Of a stretch of DNA of 64,000 nucleotides, positions 1 to 8,795 are shown piece after piece (positions within the stretch are counted from its first letter, which is position 1; every line of letters starts with the position of its first letter). The notes below the pieces were generated by a model. It searched no databases and was not told the DNA's origin. It saw only the letters and a list, made by a program, of their open reading frames with translations. A program made the position numbers and the translations under genes. This DNA comes from Rhodospirillaceae bacterium (GTDB taxonomy: Bacteria > Pseudomonadota > Alphaproteobacteria > Thalassobaculales > Thalassobaculaceae), in assembly GCA_018401495.1 (NCBI GenBank), contig JAGYJX010000015.1, positions 1-64,000 on the forward strand, read 5' to 3'.

Positions 1-738
1 GCCGAACGCAGCGACCGCGCGAAGACCGCCTTCCTTGGCCAGATGAGCCACGAATTGCGCACGCCGCTGAACGCCATCATTGGCTTCAGCGAGGTCATGC
101 TGGCTCAAATGTTCGGTCCGATTGGCTCGCCGCGCTACGCGGAATATGTCGGGCACATCGAGACCAGCGCCAAGCATCTCAAGGACCTGATCGACCGGGT
201 TCTGGACCTGTCGAGGGTCGAGCAGGGTGCGCTGCGAGTGACGATGCAGCGGATCGATCCATCGGTTCCGATACGCGAGGCGGTCGATATGGTCCGCCCC
301 GCTGCTGATGCCGCCGGTGTGGCGCTGTCGCTGAGCACCGGCGAACCGTCCCCGCCGGCCTCGATACTGGCGGATCCGTCCGCTATCCGGCAGATCCTGG
401 TCAATCTGGTCACCAACGCCGTCAAGTTCTCGTCGCCGGGTACGACGGTCGGGGTGACGCTCGCCGGCTGCGCCGAGGGCGGACTGGAGATCACGGTAGC
501 CGATCAGGGGATGGGGATCGATCCGCAGGATTTGCCGCACGTCTTCGAGCCGTTCTGGCAGGGTGGGCCGACCTGGGACGCTGGCCGGGTTGGCGTCGGG
601 CTTGGACTTGCCATTGTACGGACGCTGGTCGACCGCCACGCTGGCGGCATCGACATCGACAGCCGGCCTGGCTCCGGAACCAGGGTCCGCGTTCGGCTGC
701 CATCCGAAGCGCCAGCCGTGGTGTCGGCCCCCGGGTGA
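1..738 (+). CDS. Sensor histidine kinase, C-terminal part (5' truncated by window edge)
   Basis: The reading frame is open from base 1, so only the last 245 residues are present; the sensory part lies outside the window. A HisKA dimerisation and phosphoacceptor domain begins at once, with the H-box MSHELRTPLNAIIGFSEV carrying the phosphorylated His. A HATPase_c domain follows: N-box around LVNLVTNAVKFS, G1 box VADQGMGI, F-box HVFEPFWQ and G2 box VGVGLGLAIV. It should autophosphorylate and pass phosphate to an unseen response regulator. The class resembles PleC/DivJ-type or hybrid kinases of alphaproteobacteria, but the missing N-terminus prevents a precise name. It ends 38 bases before the convergent SDR gene, with no obvious terminator between them. 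Confidence 0.9.
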   Translation, partial: AERSDRAKTAFLGQMSHELRTPLNAIIGFSEVMLAQMFGPIGSPRYAEYVGHIETSAKHLKDLIDRVLDLSRVEQGALRVTMQRIDPSVPIREAVDMVRPAADAAGVALSLSTGEPSPPASILADPSAIRQILVNLVTNAVKFSSPGTTVGVTLAGCAEGGLEITVADQGMGIDPQDLPHVFEPFWQGGPTWDAGRVGVGLGLAIVRTLVDRHAGGIDIDSRPGSGTRVRVRLPSEAPAVVSAPG

Positions 739-775
739 CCGTCAGCGACGAAACAGGCGCGCCGGGCGCATCGCT

Positions 776-1486
776 TCAGGCCTGGGCGTCGATCCGCTCG
801 CCATGGCGGGTCAAGGCCGGATCGGCGAGGTCGACGAACACCGGCGCGATGTCCTCCGGGGTCTTTAGGGTCATCGGATCCTCGCCCGGGAAGGCGGTGG
901 CGCGCATCTTGGTCCGGGTGGCCCCGGGGTTCAGCAGGTTGACCCGCAGGCTGGACTTGCGGGTCTCGCCGGCGTAGCTGCGCACCATCGCCTCGAGCGC
1001 CGCCTTCGAGGCGGCGTAGGCGCCCCAGTTGGGCCGCTCGCCAACGGCGGCGCCGGAGGTCACGAAGATCGCGCGGCCGGCGTCGGACTGCCGCAGCAGC
1101 GGGTCGAGGCTGCGGATCAGCCGATGGGTTGCGGACACATTCACCGCCATCACCTCATCCCACATTTTCGGCGCGTACATGGCGATCGGCGTCAGCACGC
1201 CCAGGCTGCCGTGGTTGGCGACCAGCACGTCGAGCTTCTTCCAACGTTCGAAGATCGAGGCGCCAAGCCGATCGACAGCCGGGTAGTCGGTAAGATCGAG
1301 CGGCACCAGAGTGGCGTTGCCGCCCGCCGCCTTGACGCGGTCGTCGGTCTCTTCCAGGCCGCCGACGGTGCGGGCAACCAGGATCAGGTGCGCGCCCTCG
1401 CGGGCGAAAGCTTCGGCCACGGCGGCACCGATGCCACGTGACGCGCCGGTTATCAGGGCGATCCGCCCCTCGAGACGTCCAGACAT
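776..1486 (-). CDS. SDR family NAD(P)-dependent oxidoreductase
   Basis: A 236-residue classical short-chain dehydrogenase. The N-terminal cofactor motif is TGASRGIGAA, the structural motif is VANHGS, the catalytic Ser lies in VTSGAA and the catalytic pair is YAASK. I use the ATG at 1486 (protein begins MSGRLEGR) and not an in-frame start at 1543, which would run back into purF. The purF stop codon is only 8 bases upstream, so the two genes are almost certainly cotranscribed. The substrate cannot be deduced. This gene commonly follows purF in alphaproteobacteria, which reflects conserved order and does not show a role in purine synthesis. Confidence 0.9.
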   Translation of the reverse strand: MSGRLEGRIALITGASRGIGAAVAEAFAREGAHLILVARTVGGLEETDDRVKAAGGNATLVPLDLTDYPAVDRLGASIFERWKKLDVLVANHGSLGVLTPIAMYAPKMWDEVMAVNVSATHRLIRSLDPLLRQSDAGRAIFVTSGAAVGERPNWGAYAASKAALEAMVRSYAGETRKSSLRVNLLNPGATRTKMRATAFPGEDPMTLKTPEDIAPVFVDLADPALTRHGERIDAQA

Positions 1487-1493
1487 GATGGCC

Positions 1494-2957
1494 TCAGGAA
1501 GCTTCGGCGAGCAGCGAGAGCTGGCGGGCGGCGGTTCCGCCATCGCGGTCGGTGAGGGCGATCGGGTAATCGCCGGTAAAGCAGGCGTCGCAATACTGAA
1601 TCGCCTCGGGATTGCGCCCCGGCTCGCCCATGGCGCGGTACAGCCCGTCGATCGAGATGAAGGCGAGGCTGTCGACGCCGATCACCCGGGCCATCTCTTC
1701 GACCGACATGCGGTATGCCAGAAGCTTCTCGCGTTCCGGCGTGTCGACACCGTAGAAGCAGGAATGGGTGGTCGGCGGGCTGGCGATCCGCATGTGCACC
1801 TCGCTGGCACCGGCTTGCCGGACCATCTCCACGATCTTGGTCGAGGTGGTGCCGCGCACGATCGAGTCGTCCACCAGGATCACCCGCTTGCCGGTGAGCT
1901 GGGCGCGGTTGGCGTTATGCTTCAGCTTGACCCCGAGGTGGCGAACCTGGTCGGTCGGCTGGATGAAGGTCCGTCCGACATAGTGGTTGCGGATGATGCC
2001 GAGCTCGAAGGGGATGCCGGCAGCGCTGGCGTAGCCGACAGCGGCGGGCACGCCAGAATCCGGAACCGGCACGACCACATCGGCGTCGACGCCGGATTCC
2101 TTGGCCAGTTCGGCGCCGATCGCCTTGCGAGCGGCGTACACGCTGATCCCCTCGACCAGGCTGTCGGGCCGGGCAAAGTAGATGTACTCGAAGATGCAGA
2201 AGCGGCGCGGGGCCGGGCGGAAGGGGAAGTAGGACTGGATTCCGTCACTGTCGATCACCAGCATCTCGCCGGGTTCGACGTCGCGCACGAAATCGGCGCC
2301 GATGATGTCGAGGGCGCAGCTTTCCGAGGTCAGGATCGGCGCGTCGCCCAGCATGCCGAGGATCAGAGGCCGGACCCCGTTCGGGTCCCGCAGGCCGATC
2401 AGGGCCGAACTGGACAGGCAGACCAGCGCGTAGGCGCCGTCGACCTGGTTCATCGCCTCGATCAGACGGTCGACCACGGTACGGCGGCGCGAACGGGCGA
2501 TCAGGTGGACGATGGCCTCGGTGTCGGTGGTCGACTGGAACAGGCAGCCCTGCCGAACCAACTGCTGGCGCAGCAGGACGGCGTTGGTGAGATTGCCGTT
2601 ATGGCACAGGGCGAACCCACCGAACTCGAAATCAGCGAACAGCGGCTGGACGTTGCGGATCGCCGTCTCGCCGGTTGTGGCGTAGCGGTTGTGCCCGATC
2701 GCGGCGAAGCCCTTGAGCTTGGCGACGATGTTCTGGGAATCGGCGCCGAAATTCTCGCCGACATGGCCGAGCCCGCGGTGCGCGTGGAACTGCTCGCCGT
2801 CGGTCGCGACGATCCCGGTCGCTTCCTGGCCGCGATGCTGCAGGGCGTGCAGGCCGAGCGCGGTGTGCGCCGCGGCGTCGGGAGTGCCGAAGATGCCGAA
2901 CACCCCGCATTCCTCATGCAGGTGATCGTCGTCGAAGGGCGAGGTGGTGAGAGTCAT
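1494..2957 (-). CDS. purF: Amidophosphoribosyltransferase
   Basis: Catalyses the first committed step of purine synthesis, PRPP + glutamine to 5-phosphoribosylamine. The 487-residue length is normal. An N-terminal class II glutamine amidotransferase domain starts after a short propeptide; the expected nucleophile is Cys17 (HEECGVFGIFG). The phosphoribosyltransferase half has the PRPP loop VILVDDSIVRGTT. The late ALAFISIDGLYRA and CDACFTGDYP segments are typical of the family. It is downstream of cvpA, as in many proteobacteria. purM and purN lie about 40 kb away in the same window, so the pathway genes are dispersed. Confidence 0.97.
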   Translation of the reverse strand: MTLTTSPFDDDHLHEECGVFGIFGTPDAAAHTALGLHALQHRGQEATGIVATDGEQFHAHRGLGHVGENFGADSQNIVAKLKGFAAIGHNRYATTGETAIRNVQPLFADFEFGGFALCHNGNLTNAVLLRQQLVRQGCLFQSTTDTEAIVHLIARSRRRTVVDRLIEAMNQVDGAYALVCLSSSALIGLRDPNGVRPLILGMLGDAPILTSESCALDIIGADFVRDVEPGEMLVIDSDGIQSYFPFRPAPRRFCIFEYIYFARPDSLVEGISVYAARKAIGAELAKESGVDADVVVPVPDSGVPAAVGYASAAGIPFELGIIRNHYVGRTFIQPTDQVRHLGVKLKHNANRAQLTGKRVILVDDSIVRGTTSTKIVEMVRQAGASEVHMRIASPPTTHSCFYGVDTPEREKLLAYRMSVEEMARVIGVDSLAFISIDGLYRAMGEPGRNPEAIQYCDACFTGDYPIALTDRDGGTAARQLSLLAEAS

Positions 2958-3013
2958 ACGGTCCCGCTTCCTGGATGAGCGAAGGGTCGTCCTGAAACAG
3001 CCAGAGCACCCGG

Positions 3014-3686
3014 TTACTGGGTGCCCTGAATCACGCGGTTCATCTCTCGCCGTTCGCGATCACTATAACCGGTCGAGCCGGCCGGCGCATCGGATTTGGG
3101 CGTCGGATTCAGCAAACGCTCCTGCAACTCGCGTCGCGCCCGCTCCTCGGCCTGCCGGCGCGCGCGCTGCCGCAGCGTCGGCCTCGTCCAACATATGGGA
3201 AGGAACCAGGCCCCAGAGAAGGTCTGCACCCTCCTCGACCAGCGGAAGGGCGCGCGCTTCGGTCAGCCACTCCGGGTGGTCGCTGCGCTCCGGCACCGCC
3301 CACAGGATCAGCAGGTAGGCCAGGCACACCAGCGCCGCGCCGCGGGCCAGGCCGAACAGGAAGCCGAGGGACCGGTCGAGCGCGCCGAGCCCGGCCATCG
3401 AGAGAGCGCCCGAGGCCACGCGGCCCAGCACCGTGAACAGGATCAGCGCCACCACGAACAGCGCCACGCCGGCGGCGGCGTCGGCGGCGGTGGTGTTGAA
3501 GGTGACGACCTGGCGGGCGTAGGGCTGCAGGTGGACATAGCCGTAGACCGCCACGAACAGGGCGCCGATCCAGGCCGCCACCGAGAGGACCTCGGCCACG
3601 AATCCGCGCAGGAAGGCCAGCAGCCCGGAAAGCACCAGCACCAGCAGGATGGTCAGGTCGGTCACGTTGATGGGAAGGCGTTCCAT
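3014..3686 (-). CDS. cvpA: CvpA family membrane protein (one frameshift)
   Basis: Inner-membrane protein of the CvpA (colicin V production) family, about 220 residues when corrected. Four hydrophobic segments occupy roughly residues 10-30, 35-50, 65-90 and 105-130. The uninterrupted frame from 3686 would end at 3063 in an unrelated Arg/Ala-rich tail. A single-base shift in the GC-repeat near 3155-3172 restores an alpha-proteobacterial CvpA-like C-terminus (RQAEERARREL, then GYSDRERREMNRVIQGTQ) ending at 3014. I therefore treat it as a sequencing indel. A GAGGAG ribosome-binding site precedes the ATG, and radA ends 11 bases upstream. Order radA-cvpA-purF is conserved. Confidence 0.88.
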
Positions 3687-3697
3687 CGTGATGCTCC

Positions 3698-5104
3698 TCA
3701 GCCGGCCGTCACGCGGCGACCGAACCGCGCATCGTCGCCGGGGTCGGCGAGCAGGTCGACGAGGTCATGCAGCCGGGCGATCTCGACCAGTTCGATGCCG
3801 CCCGACGCCGTGCCGCCACCTTTTCGCCGTGCCGCCGGCAGCAACGCCTTGCCGAATCCGAGCTTGGCCGCTTCCTTGAGCCGCGGTTCGGCGTGAGTGA
3901 CCGCGCGCACCTCGGCGGCCAGCCCGACCTCTCCGAACACCACGCTGCCCTTCGGCACCGGTACCCCGGTCATCGACGATACGAGCGCGGCGGCCACCGC
4001 CAGATCGGCCGCCGGTTCGGATACCCTCAGGCCGCCGGCGACGTTCAGGAACACGTCGTTGCCCGCGAGGCTGACCCCGCAACGGGCTTCCAGGACCGCC
4101 GTCACCATCGCCAGGCGGTTGGAGTCCCATCCCACCACGGCCCGCCGCGGCGTGCCGAACGGCGAGGGGGCGACCAGCGCCTGGATTTCCACCAGCACCG
4201 GGCGGGTGCCTTCCATGCCGGCGAACACGCAGGCGCCCGAGACATCGTCCTGACGGTCCGACAGGAACAGCGCCGACGGGTTGCCGACCTCGACCAGGCC
4301 GCGCTCGGTCATCTCGAACACCCCGATCTCGTCGGTCGGGCCGAAGCGGTTCTTGACGCCGCGCAGGATCCTGAACTGGTGGCCGCGCTCGCCCTCGAAG
4401 TACAGCACCGTGTCGACCATGTGCTCCAGCACGCGCGGACCGGCGATCGTGCCCTCCTTGGTGACATGGCCGACCAGCAGCAGCGCGATGCCGCGGCGCT
4501 TGGCGATCCGGATCAGTTCCTGGGCCGAGGCCCGCACCTGGGCGACCGTGCCCGGCGCGCTGTCGAGCGCGTCGACGTACATGGTCTGGATCGAGTCGAT
4601 GACGACGACGTCCGGTCCGTCGGGAGCCTCCAGGCTGGCGACGATGTCTCGCACGTTGGTCGCGGCGGCCAGTCCCACCGAGGCGCCGGCCACGCCGAGG
4701 CGTCGAGCGCGCATGCGCACCTGGTCGACCGCCTCCTCGCCGGAGACGTAGACGCAGCGCGACGCGCTCGCCAGCCCGGCGACCACCTGCAGCAGCACCG
4801 TCGACTTGCCGATTCCGGGATCGCCGCCGATCAGCGTGGCGGAACCCGGCACCAGGCCGCCGCCGAGGACCCGGTCGAACTCGCCGATACCGGTCGAGCG
4901 CCGGGGCGCCTCGCGGGTCTGGCCGGCCAGTTCGACGAACGCCAGCCGTCGCCCGCCACCCGGTTTCAGGCCGCGCGGCGCGGCGGCCTCGACGACCTCC
5001 TCGACCAGGGTGTTCCAGGCGTCGCAGGCTTCGCACTTGCCGGCCCACTTGGAATGCACCGCGCCGCATTCCTGACAGACGAACCGGCTGGTCGACTTCG
5101 CCAT
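3698..5104 (-). CDS. radA: DNA repair protein RadA
   Basis: A 468-residue RecA-like branch-migration ATPase of homologous recombination. An N-terminal zinc finger has CxxC pairs at residues 10/13 and 24/27. The Walker A motif GDPGIGKST lies at about 94-102, Walker B around VVVIDSIQTM, and the RadA-specific KNRFG motif within GVKNRFGPTDE. The C-terminal third is the inactive Lon-protease-like domain (GNDVFLNVAGGLRV, VVFGEVGLAAEVR). It starts 6 bases after the mlaF stop and is followed by cvpA, so it is probably translated from a long alr-mlaEF-radA-cvpA-purF transcript. Confidence 0.97.
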   Translation of the reverse strand: MAKSTSRFVCQECGAVHSKWAGKCEACDAWNTLVEEVVEAAAPRGLKPGGGRRLAFVELAGQTREAPRRSTGIGEFDRVLGGGLVPGSATLIGGDPGIGKSTVLLQVVAGLASASRCVYVSGEEAVDQVRMRARRLGVAGASVGLAAATNVRDIVASLEAPDGPDVVVIDSIQTMYVDALDSAPGTVAQVRASAQELIRIAKRRGIALLLVGHVTKEGTIAGPRVLEHMVDTVLYFEGERGHQFRILRGVKNRFGPTDEIGVFEMTERGLVEVGNPSALFLSDRQDDVSGACVFAGMEGTRPVLVEIQALVAPSPFGTPRRAVVGWDSNRLAMVTAVLEARCGVSLAGNDVFLNVAGGLRVSEPAADLAVAAALVSSMTGVPVPKGSVVFGEVGLAAEVRAVTHAEPRLKEAAKLGFGKALLPAARRKGGGTASGGIELVEIARLHDLVDLLADPGDDARFGRRVTAG

Positions 5105-5110
5105 GTCGTT

Positions 5111-5887
5111 CTAATCCCGTCGGACAGCCATCTGGATCGGCCCCTCGGCCCGGCCGTGGATGAACTGGTCCACGTAGGGATTGCCGCTGTCGTCGATGTC
5201 GGACACCGGTCCGGCCCAGATGATGCGGCCCTGGTACAGCATGGCGACGCGGTGGGCGATCTTGCGGGCGCTGGCCATGTCGTGGGTGATCGACAGGGCG
5301 CTCGCCCCCAGTTCCTGCACGCACTTGATGATCAGGTCGTTGATGACGTCGGCCATGATCGGGTCGAGCCCGGTGGTCGGCTCGTCGAAGAAGATGATCT
5401 CCGGCTCGGCGGCGATGGCGCGGGCCAGCGCCACCCGCTTCTGCATGCCGCCGGAGAGCTCCGACGGCGACAGTCGGGAGACATCCTCGCCGAGGCCGAC
5501 CTGGGCGAGCTTGGCCACCGCGATCTCGCGAGCCCGGCGCTTGTCCATCCGTTGCGCCTGAATCAACCCGAAGGCGACGTTCTCCCAGACCGGCAGCGAG
5601 TCGAACAGGGCGCCGCCCTGGAACAGCATCCCGAACTTGCGCATGTAGGTCTCGCGCTCGGCGCGCGGCAGCCCGACCACGTTCCGGCCGTCGATCTCGA
5701 TGACGCCGGAATCCGGCTCCATCAGGCCGAGGATGCACTTCAGCAGCACCGACTTGCCGGTGCCGGACCCGCCGATCACCACGACCGACTCCGCCACCCC
5801 GATGTCGAGGTCGAGCCCGTCGAGCACCACCTTGCGCCCGAAGCTCTTGCGCAGGTCGCGGATCCGGATCTTCGGCTGGTCGGTCAT
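5111..5887 (-). CDS. mlaF: Phospholipid (Mla-type) ABC transporter ATP-binding protein
   Basis: A 258-residue ABC ATPase of the MlaF/Ttg2A type. Walker A is GGSGTGKSVLLK, the signature is LSGGMQKRVALARA, Walker B is IIFFDEPTTGLDP and the switch His is in SITHDM. It pairs with the adjacent MlaE permease, whose stop is 7 bases upstream. It should energise phospholipid movement between the membranes to keep the outer membrane asymmetric. No MCE-domain MlaD, MlaC or MlaA gene follows; the next gene is radA. Confidence 0.93.
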   Translation of the reverse strand: MTDQPKIRIRDLRKSFGRKVVLDGLDLDIGVAESVVVIGGSGTGKSVLLKCILGLMEPDSGVIEIDGRNVVGLPRAERETYMRKFGMLFQGGALFDSLPVWENVAFGLIQAQRMDKRRAREIAVAKLAQVGLGEDVSRLSPSELSGGMQKRVALARAIAAEPEIIFFDEPTTGLDPIMADVINDLIIKCVQELGASALSITHDMASARKIAHRVAMLYQGRIIWAGPVSDIDDSGNPYVDQFIHGRAEGPIQMAVRRD

Positions 5888-5894
5888 CGGGCCC

Positions 5895-6680
5895 TCAGCG
5901 CGCGAAGAACAGCTCGGTGATCACGTAGTTCGCGATCAGGATCATGATCGAGGCCGTGACGACCGCGTTCGTGGTGGCGGCGCCGACGCCCTGGGCGCCG
6001 CCGCGGGACCGGTAGCCGTGGTAGCAACCCATCAGGGAGACGATGAAGCCGAACACGCCGGCCTTCACCAGGCCCGAGATCACGTCCATCCGCTCCAGGT
6101 ACTGGACCGTCGACTGGATGTAGTTGCCGGCGTTGAAGTCGAGCTTGTAGACCCCCACCACGTAGCCGCCGAAGACGCCGATGATGTCGCCGATCAGCAC
6201 CAGGATCGGCAAGCTGATGGTGCCGGCGATCAGGCGCGGGGCGATCAGGTACTTGAACGGGTTGGTCGACAGCGTGGTCAGGGCGTCGATCTGCTCGGTG
6301 ACCCGCATGGTGCCGATCTCGGCCGCCATGGCGGCGCCGACCCGACCGGCGACCATCAACCCGGCGAGGACCGGGGCGAGTTCCCGGGTCATGGACAGCA
6401 CCACCACGGTGGCCACCGCGCTCTCCGCCGAGAATCGGGCAAAGCCGGTGTAGCTTTGCAACGCCAGGACCATGCCGGAGAACAGCGTCGTCAACCCGAC
6501 GACCGGCAGCGAGTAGTAGCCGATCTCCAGCAGCTGTCGGCCGATCAGCCGGGGATACACCGGCGGCCGCACGCAATGGCCGACCGCGGTCCCGGCGAAC
6601 ACCGCGAGGTGGCCGACCGCTCCGAGAAATCCCAGGAAGGTGCTGCCAATCGAGGCGAGCGGGTTCATGCGCGCACGCAT
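5895..6680 (-). CDS. mlaE: MlaE family lipid ABC transporter permease
   Basis: A 261-residue integral membrane permease of the MlaE family (DUF140). The hallmark region around GMVLALQSYTGF, the TRELAPVLAGLMVAGRVGAAMAAEIGTM segment and the ALTTLSTNPFKYL loop are all present. There are about five or six hydrophobic segments. It forms the membrane part of an MlaFE complex with the downstream ATPase. Two in-frame ATG codons lie at 6680 and 6668; neither has a strong ribosome-binding site and I take the first. alr ends 42 bases upstream. Confidence 0.92.
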   Translation of the reverse strand: MRARMNPLASIGSTFLGFLGAVGHLAVFAGTAVGHCVRPPVYPRLIGRQLLEIGYYSLPVVGLTTLFSGMVLALQSYTGFARFSAESAVATVVVLSMTRELAPVLAGLMVAGRVGAAMAAEIGTMRVTEQIDALTTLSTNPFKYLIAPRLIAGTISLPILVLIGDIIGVFGGYVVGVYKLDFNAGNYIQSTVQYLERMDVISGLVKAGVFGFIVSLMGCYHGYRSRGGAQGVGAATTNAVVTASIMILIANYVITELFFAR

Positions 6681-6722
6681 CCCGTCGCAATGAGCGAGCC
6701 GGTCAGCAGCATCGTCGAATCC

Positions 6723-7868
6723 TCACGCCGTCTCGCCCCTTCCTTGCCCGACCGCAGTCTCGACATAGTGCCGGACGTACCGGCGCCCGAGCGCCGTCAG
6801 CATTTCGTACCCGATGGTGCCGCCTGCGTCGGCGGCGGCGTCCGGCGTGACCGTCGGCCCGAGCACCTCCGCGAAGTCTCCCGGCCGGGCCTCGGCTTCC
6901 GGCAGGTCGGTGACGTCGACCGAGATCAGGTCCATCGAGACGCGTCCTACCACGGGACAAGTTCGCCCACCAAGCGCCACCACCCCGCGGCCCGACAGGC
7001 TGCGCAGGTAGCCGTCGGCGTAGCCCACGCCGACGGTGGCGATTCGCGACGCGCGGGCGGCCGTCCAGGTGGCGCTGTAGCCAACCGACCCGCCGGCCGG
7101 CACGGCGCGGACCTGAAGGATGCGGCCCTCGAGTCGGAGCGGGCATTCGAGCGGGTTTGCCGCGCCGGCGGCGGGGCGCCCGCCGTACACGGCGATGCCG
7201 GGACGGGCGAGGTCGAAATGGTAATCGGTGCCCAGGAACACGCCCGAGGAATTGGCGAGGCTGCACGGCATCCGCCGCGGCAGCTGCCCGCGGATGCGAT
7301 GGAAGCGGGCAAGCTGGAGCGCGTTCAGCGGGTTGTCGGGTTCGTCGGCGGCGCACAGATGCGACATCAGGTAAAGCCAGTCGATGCCGTCGAGCAGGGC
7401 CGGCGTCTCCAGCACCCAATGCCATTCGTCCTCGCCGAGGCCGAGCCGGTTCATGCCGGTATCGACGTGCAGGATGGCCGGCAGCGCCGTTCCGACGCGG
7501 GCGCCGAAGGTCCGCCAGAGGGCGATCTGCTCCAGCGCGTTCAGCACCGGCACGATCCGGTGCCGCAGGAACACGTCCTCGGTCCCCGCCAGCAGGCCGT
7601 TCAGGCAACAGACCGTGGCCTCCGGGACAATCGGCCGCAGCCCGACCGCTTCGTCGAGGGTGGCGACGAAGAAGATCCGGCAGCCCTCCTGCCAGAGCGC
7701 CGGCGCCACCCGCGCTGCGCCGAGGCCGTAGGCGTCGGCCTTCACGACCCCGGCACCGGCGACGCCGGCGAGCCGATCGCTCAGAAGGCGATAGTTTCGC
7801 CTGACCGCACCCAGGTCGACGGTCAGACGCGACAGGGCCGCCTCGGCCGCGGGATCGCTGGGGCTCAT
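6723..7868 (-). CDS. alr: Alanine racemase
   Basis: A PLP enzyme that makes D-alanine for peptidoglycan. I use the ATG at 7868 (381 residues); an upstream in-frame start at 7904 adds twelve non-family residues. The PLP-binding Lys is about residue 43 in VVKADAYGLGA. The other half of the active site includes the family Tyr in SVGYSATWTA, and the C-terminal beta-domain motif RVSMDLISVDVT is present. It heads the minus-strand alr-mlaE-mlaF-radA-cvpA-purF-SDR series. The 120-base gap upstream is shared with the divergent hydratase gene and should hold both promoters. Confidence 0.95.
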   Translation of the reverse strand: MSPSDPAAEAALSRLTVDLGAVRRNYRLLSDRLAGVAGAGVVKADAYGLGAARVAPALWQEGCRIFFVATLDEAVGLRPIVPEATVCCLNGLLAGTEDVFLRHRIVPVLNALEQIALWRTFGARVGTALPAILHVDTGMNRLGLGEDEWHWVLETPALLDGIDWLYLMSHLCAADEPDNPLNALQLARFHRIRGQLPRRMPCSLANSSGVFLGTDYHFDLARPGIAVYGGRPAAGAANPLECPLRLEGRILQVRAVPAGGSVGYSATWTAARASRIATVGVGYADGYLRSLSGRGVVALGGRTCPVVGRVSMDLISVDVTDLPEAEARPGDFAEVLGPTVTPDAAADAGGTIGYEMLTALGRRYVRHYVETAVGQGRGETA

Positions 7869-7988
7869 GGCCCGCGAAATATCAACGCATTCCGGCAAAG
7901 GCAAGGCGATCTAGGCGCACACTCTTTCAATGACGGCGCGACCGACGCATTCTCCCGCAAAAGGATCGATTCCAGGGGAGAGAACCGA

Positions 7989-8795
7989 ATGAGCTACATC
8001 AGACGGATCGAAAGCGTCGCCGAGGCGCTCGAGGCCCAGCACGCGGCGAGGCAGCGGTTCGAGCCGCTGTCGGGGTCGCTCGCGCTCGACACCCTCGACG
8101 AAGCCTACGCCGCACAGCGCGCGCTGATCCGGCGCTGGACCGAGGGCGCGCGAGGGCCGATCGCCGGCTACAAGATCGCGCTGACCTCCAAGGCGGTGCA
8201 GGAGTTGTGCGGCGTCGATCACCCCTGCGCCGGAGCCATCTTCGCCTCGACCGTCCACACCAGCCCGGCGACCGTGGCGCGTGCCGACTTCGTGCGTCTC
8301 GGGCTGGAGTTCGAGCTGTGCTTTCGCCTCGGCGCCGATCTGCCGGGCGGTCCGCGGCCGTACACCGCCGAGAGCGTCCGAGACGCCGTCGACACGGCGG
8401 CGCCGGCGTTCGAACTGGTGGAGGACCGGGCCAGCGACTATTCGGTGCTGAACGCCATTTCGCTGGTCGCCGACAACTGCTGGTGCGGCGGCATCGTCAC
8501 CGGCGAGACGTCCGATGGCTGGCGGGATCTCGATCTGTCGGCCAACCCGGTCCGTCTCGAGTACACGACCGGCGGCCGCACCGAGACCGAGGCGGCGACC
8601 ACCGGGGCCGCCCTCGGCAACCCGCTGAACGCGCTGGCCTGGGTCGCCAACGTGCTGGCCGGCCAGGGACGGCCGCTGGCCGCCGGCATGTGGGTGATGA
8701 CCGGCTCGTCCCTGCGCACGCGGTTTGCCGAGGCCGGCGACCGCGCCGTCTACACCATCGAGGGGCTGGGCAGGGTCGAGGTAAACGTCACGTGA
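7989..8795 (+). CDS. 2-keto-4-pentenoate hydratase / fumarylacetoacetate hydrolase family protein
   Basis: A 268-residue protein resembling MhpD/XylJ-type hydratases of aromatic meta-cleavage pathways. The metal-binding Glu pair is in GLEFELCFRL, preceded by GYKIALTS, and the domain also includes AFELVEDR, SLVADNCWCGG and GNPLNALAWVANVLA. It would hydrate a 2-oxo-4-enoate or act on a related 2-oxo acid. No other aromatic-degradation genes are nearby, so the substrate is open. The ATG at 7989 has a GGGGAGAG ribosome-binding site. The same frame stays open about 2.3 kb upstream opposite other genes, which is not coding. Its end overlaps the hisC end by 8 bases on the opposite strand. Confidence 0.85.
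   Translation: MSYIRRIESVAEALEAQHAARQRFEPLSGSLALDTLDEAYAAQRALIRRWTEGARGPIAGYKIALTSKAVQELCGVDHPCAGAIFASTVHTSPATVARADFVRLGLEFELCFRLGADLPGGPRPYTAESVRDAVDTAAPAFELVEDRASDYSVLNAISLVADNCWCGGIVTGETSDGWRDLDLSANPVRLEYTTGGRTETEAATTGAALGNPLNALAWVANVLAGQGRPLAAGMWVMTGSSLRTRFAEAGDRAVYTIEGLGRVEVNVT

Noticed and set aside
1311..2978. 555-codon plus-strand frame
   Set aside because: It is antisense to purF, which has complete conserved motifs; the composition is typical of a reverse-frame shadow.
3765..5920. Two frames of about 650-720 codons on both strands over radA and mlaF
   Set aside because: Both are shadows of radA/mlaF with Arg/Gly/His-rich composition and no domain.
5700..7988. Very long plus-strand open frame leading into the hydratase gene (over 1,000 codons in total)
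   Set aside because: The part before 7989 lies opposite mlaF, mlaE and alr, is His/Arg/Gly-rich low-complexity sequence, and matches no fold. A good start and ribosome-binding site exist at 7989. Such open antisense frames are expected in high-GC DNA.
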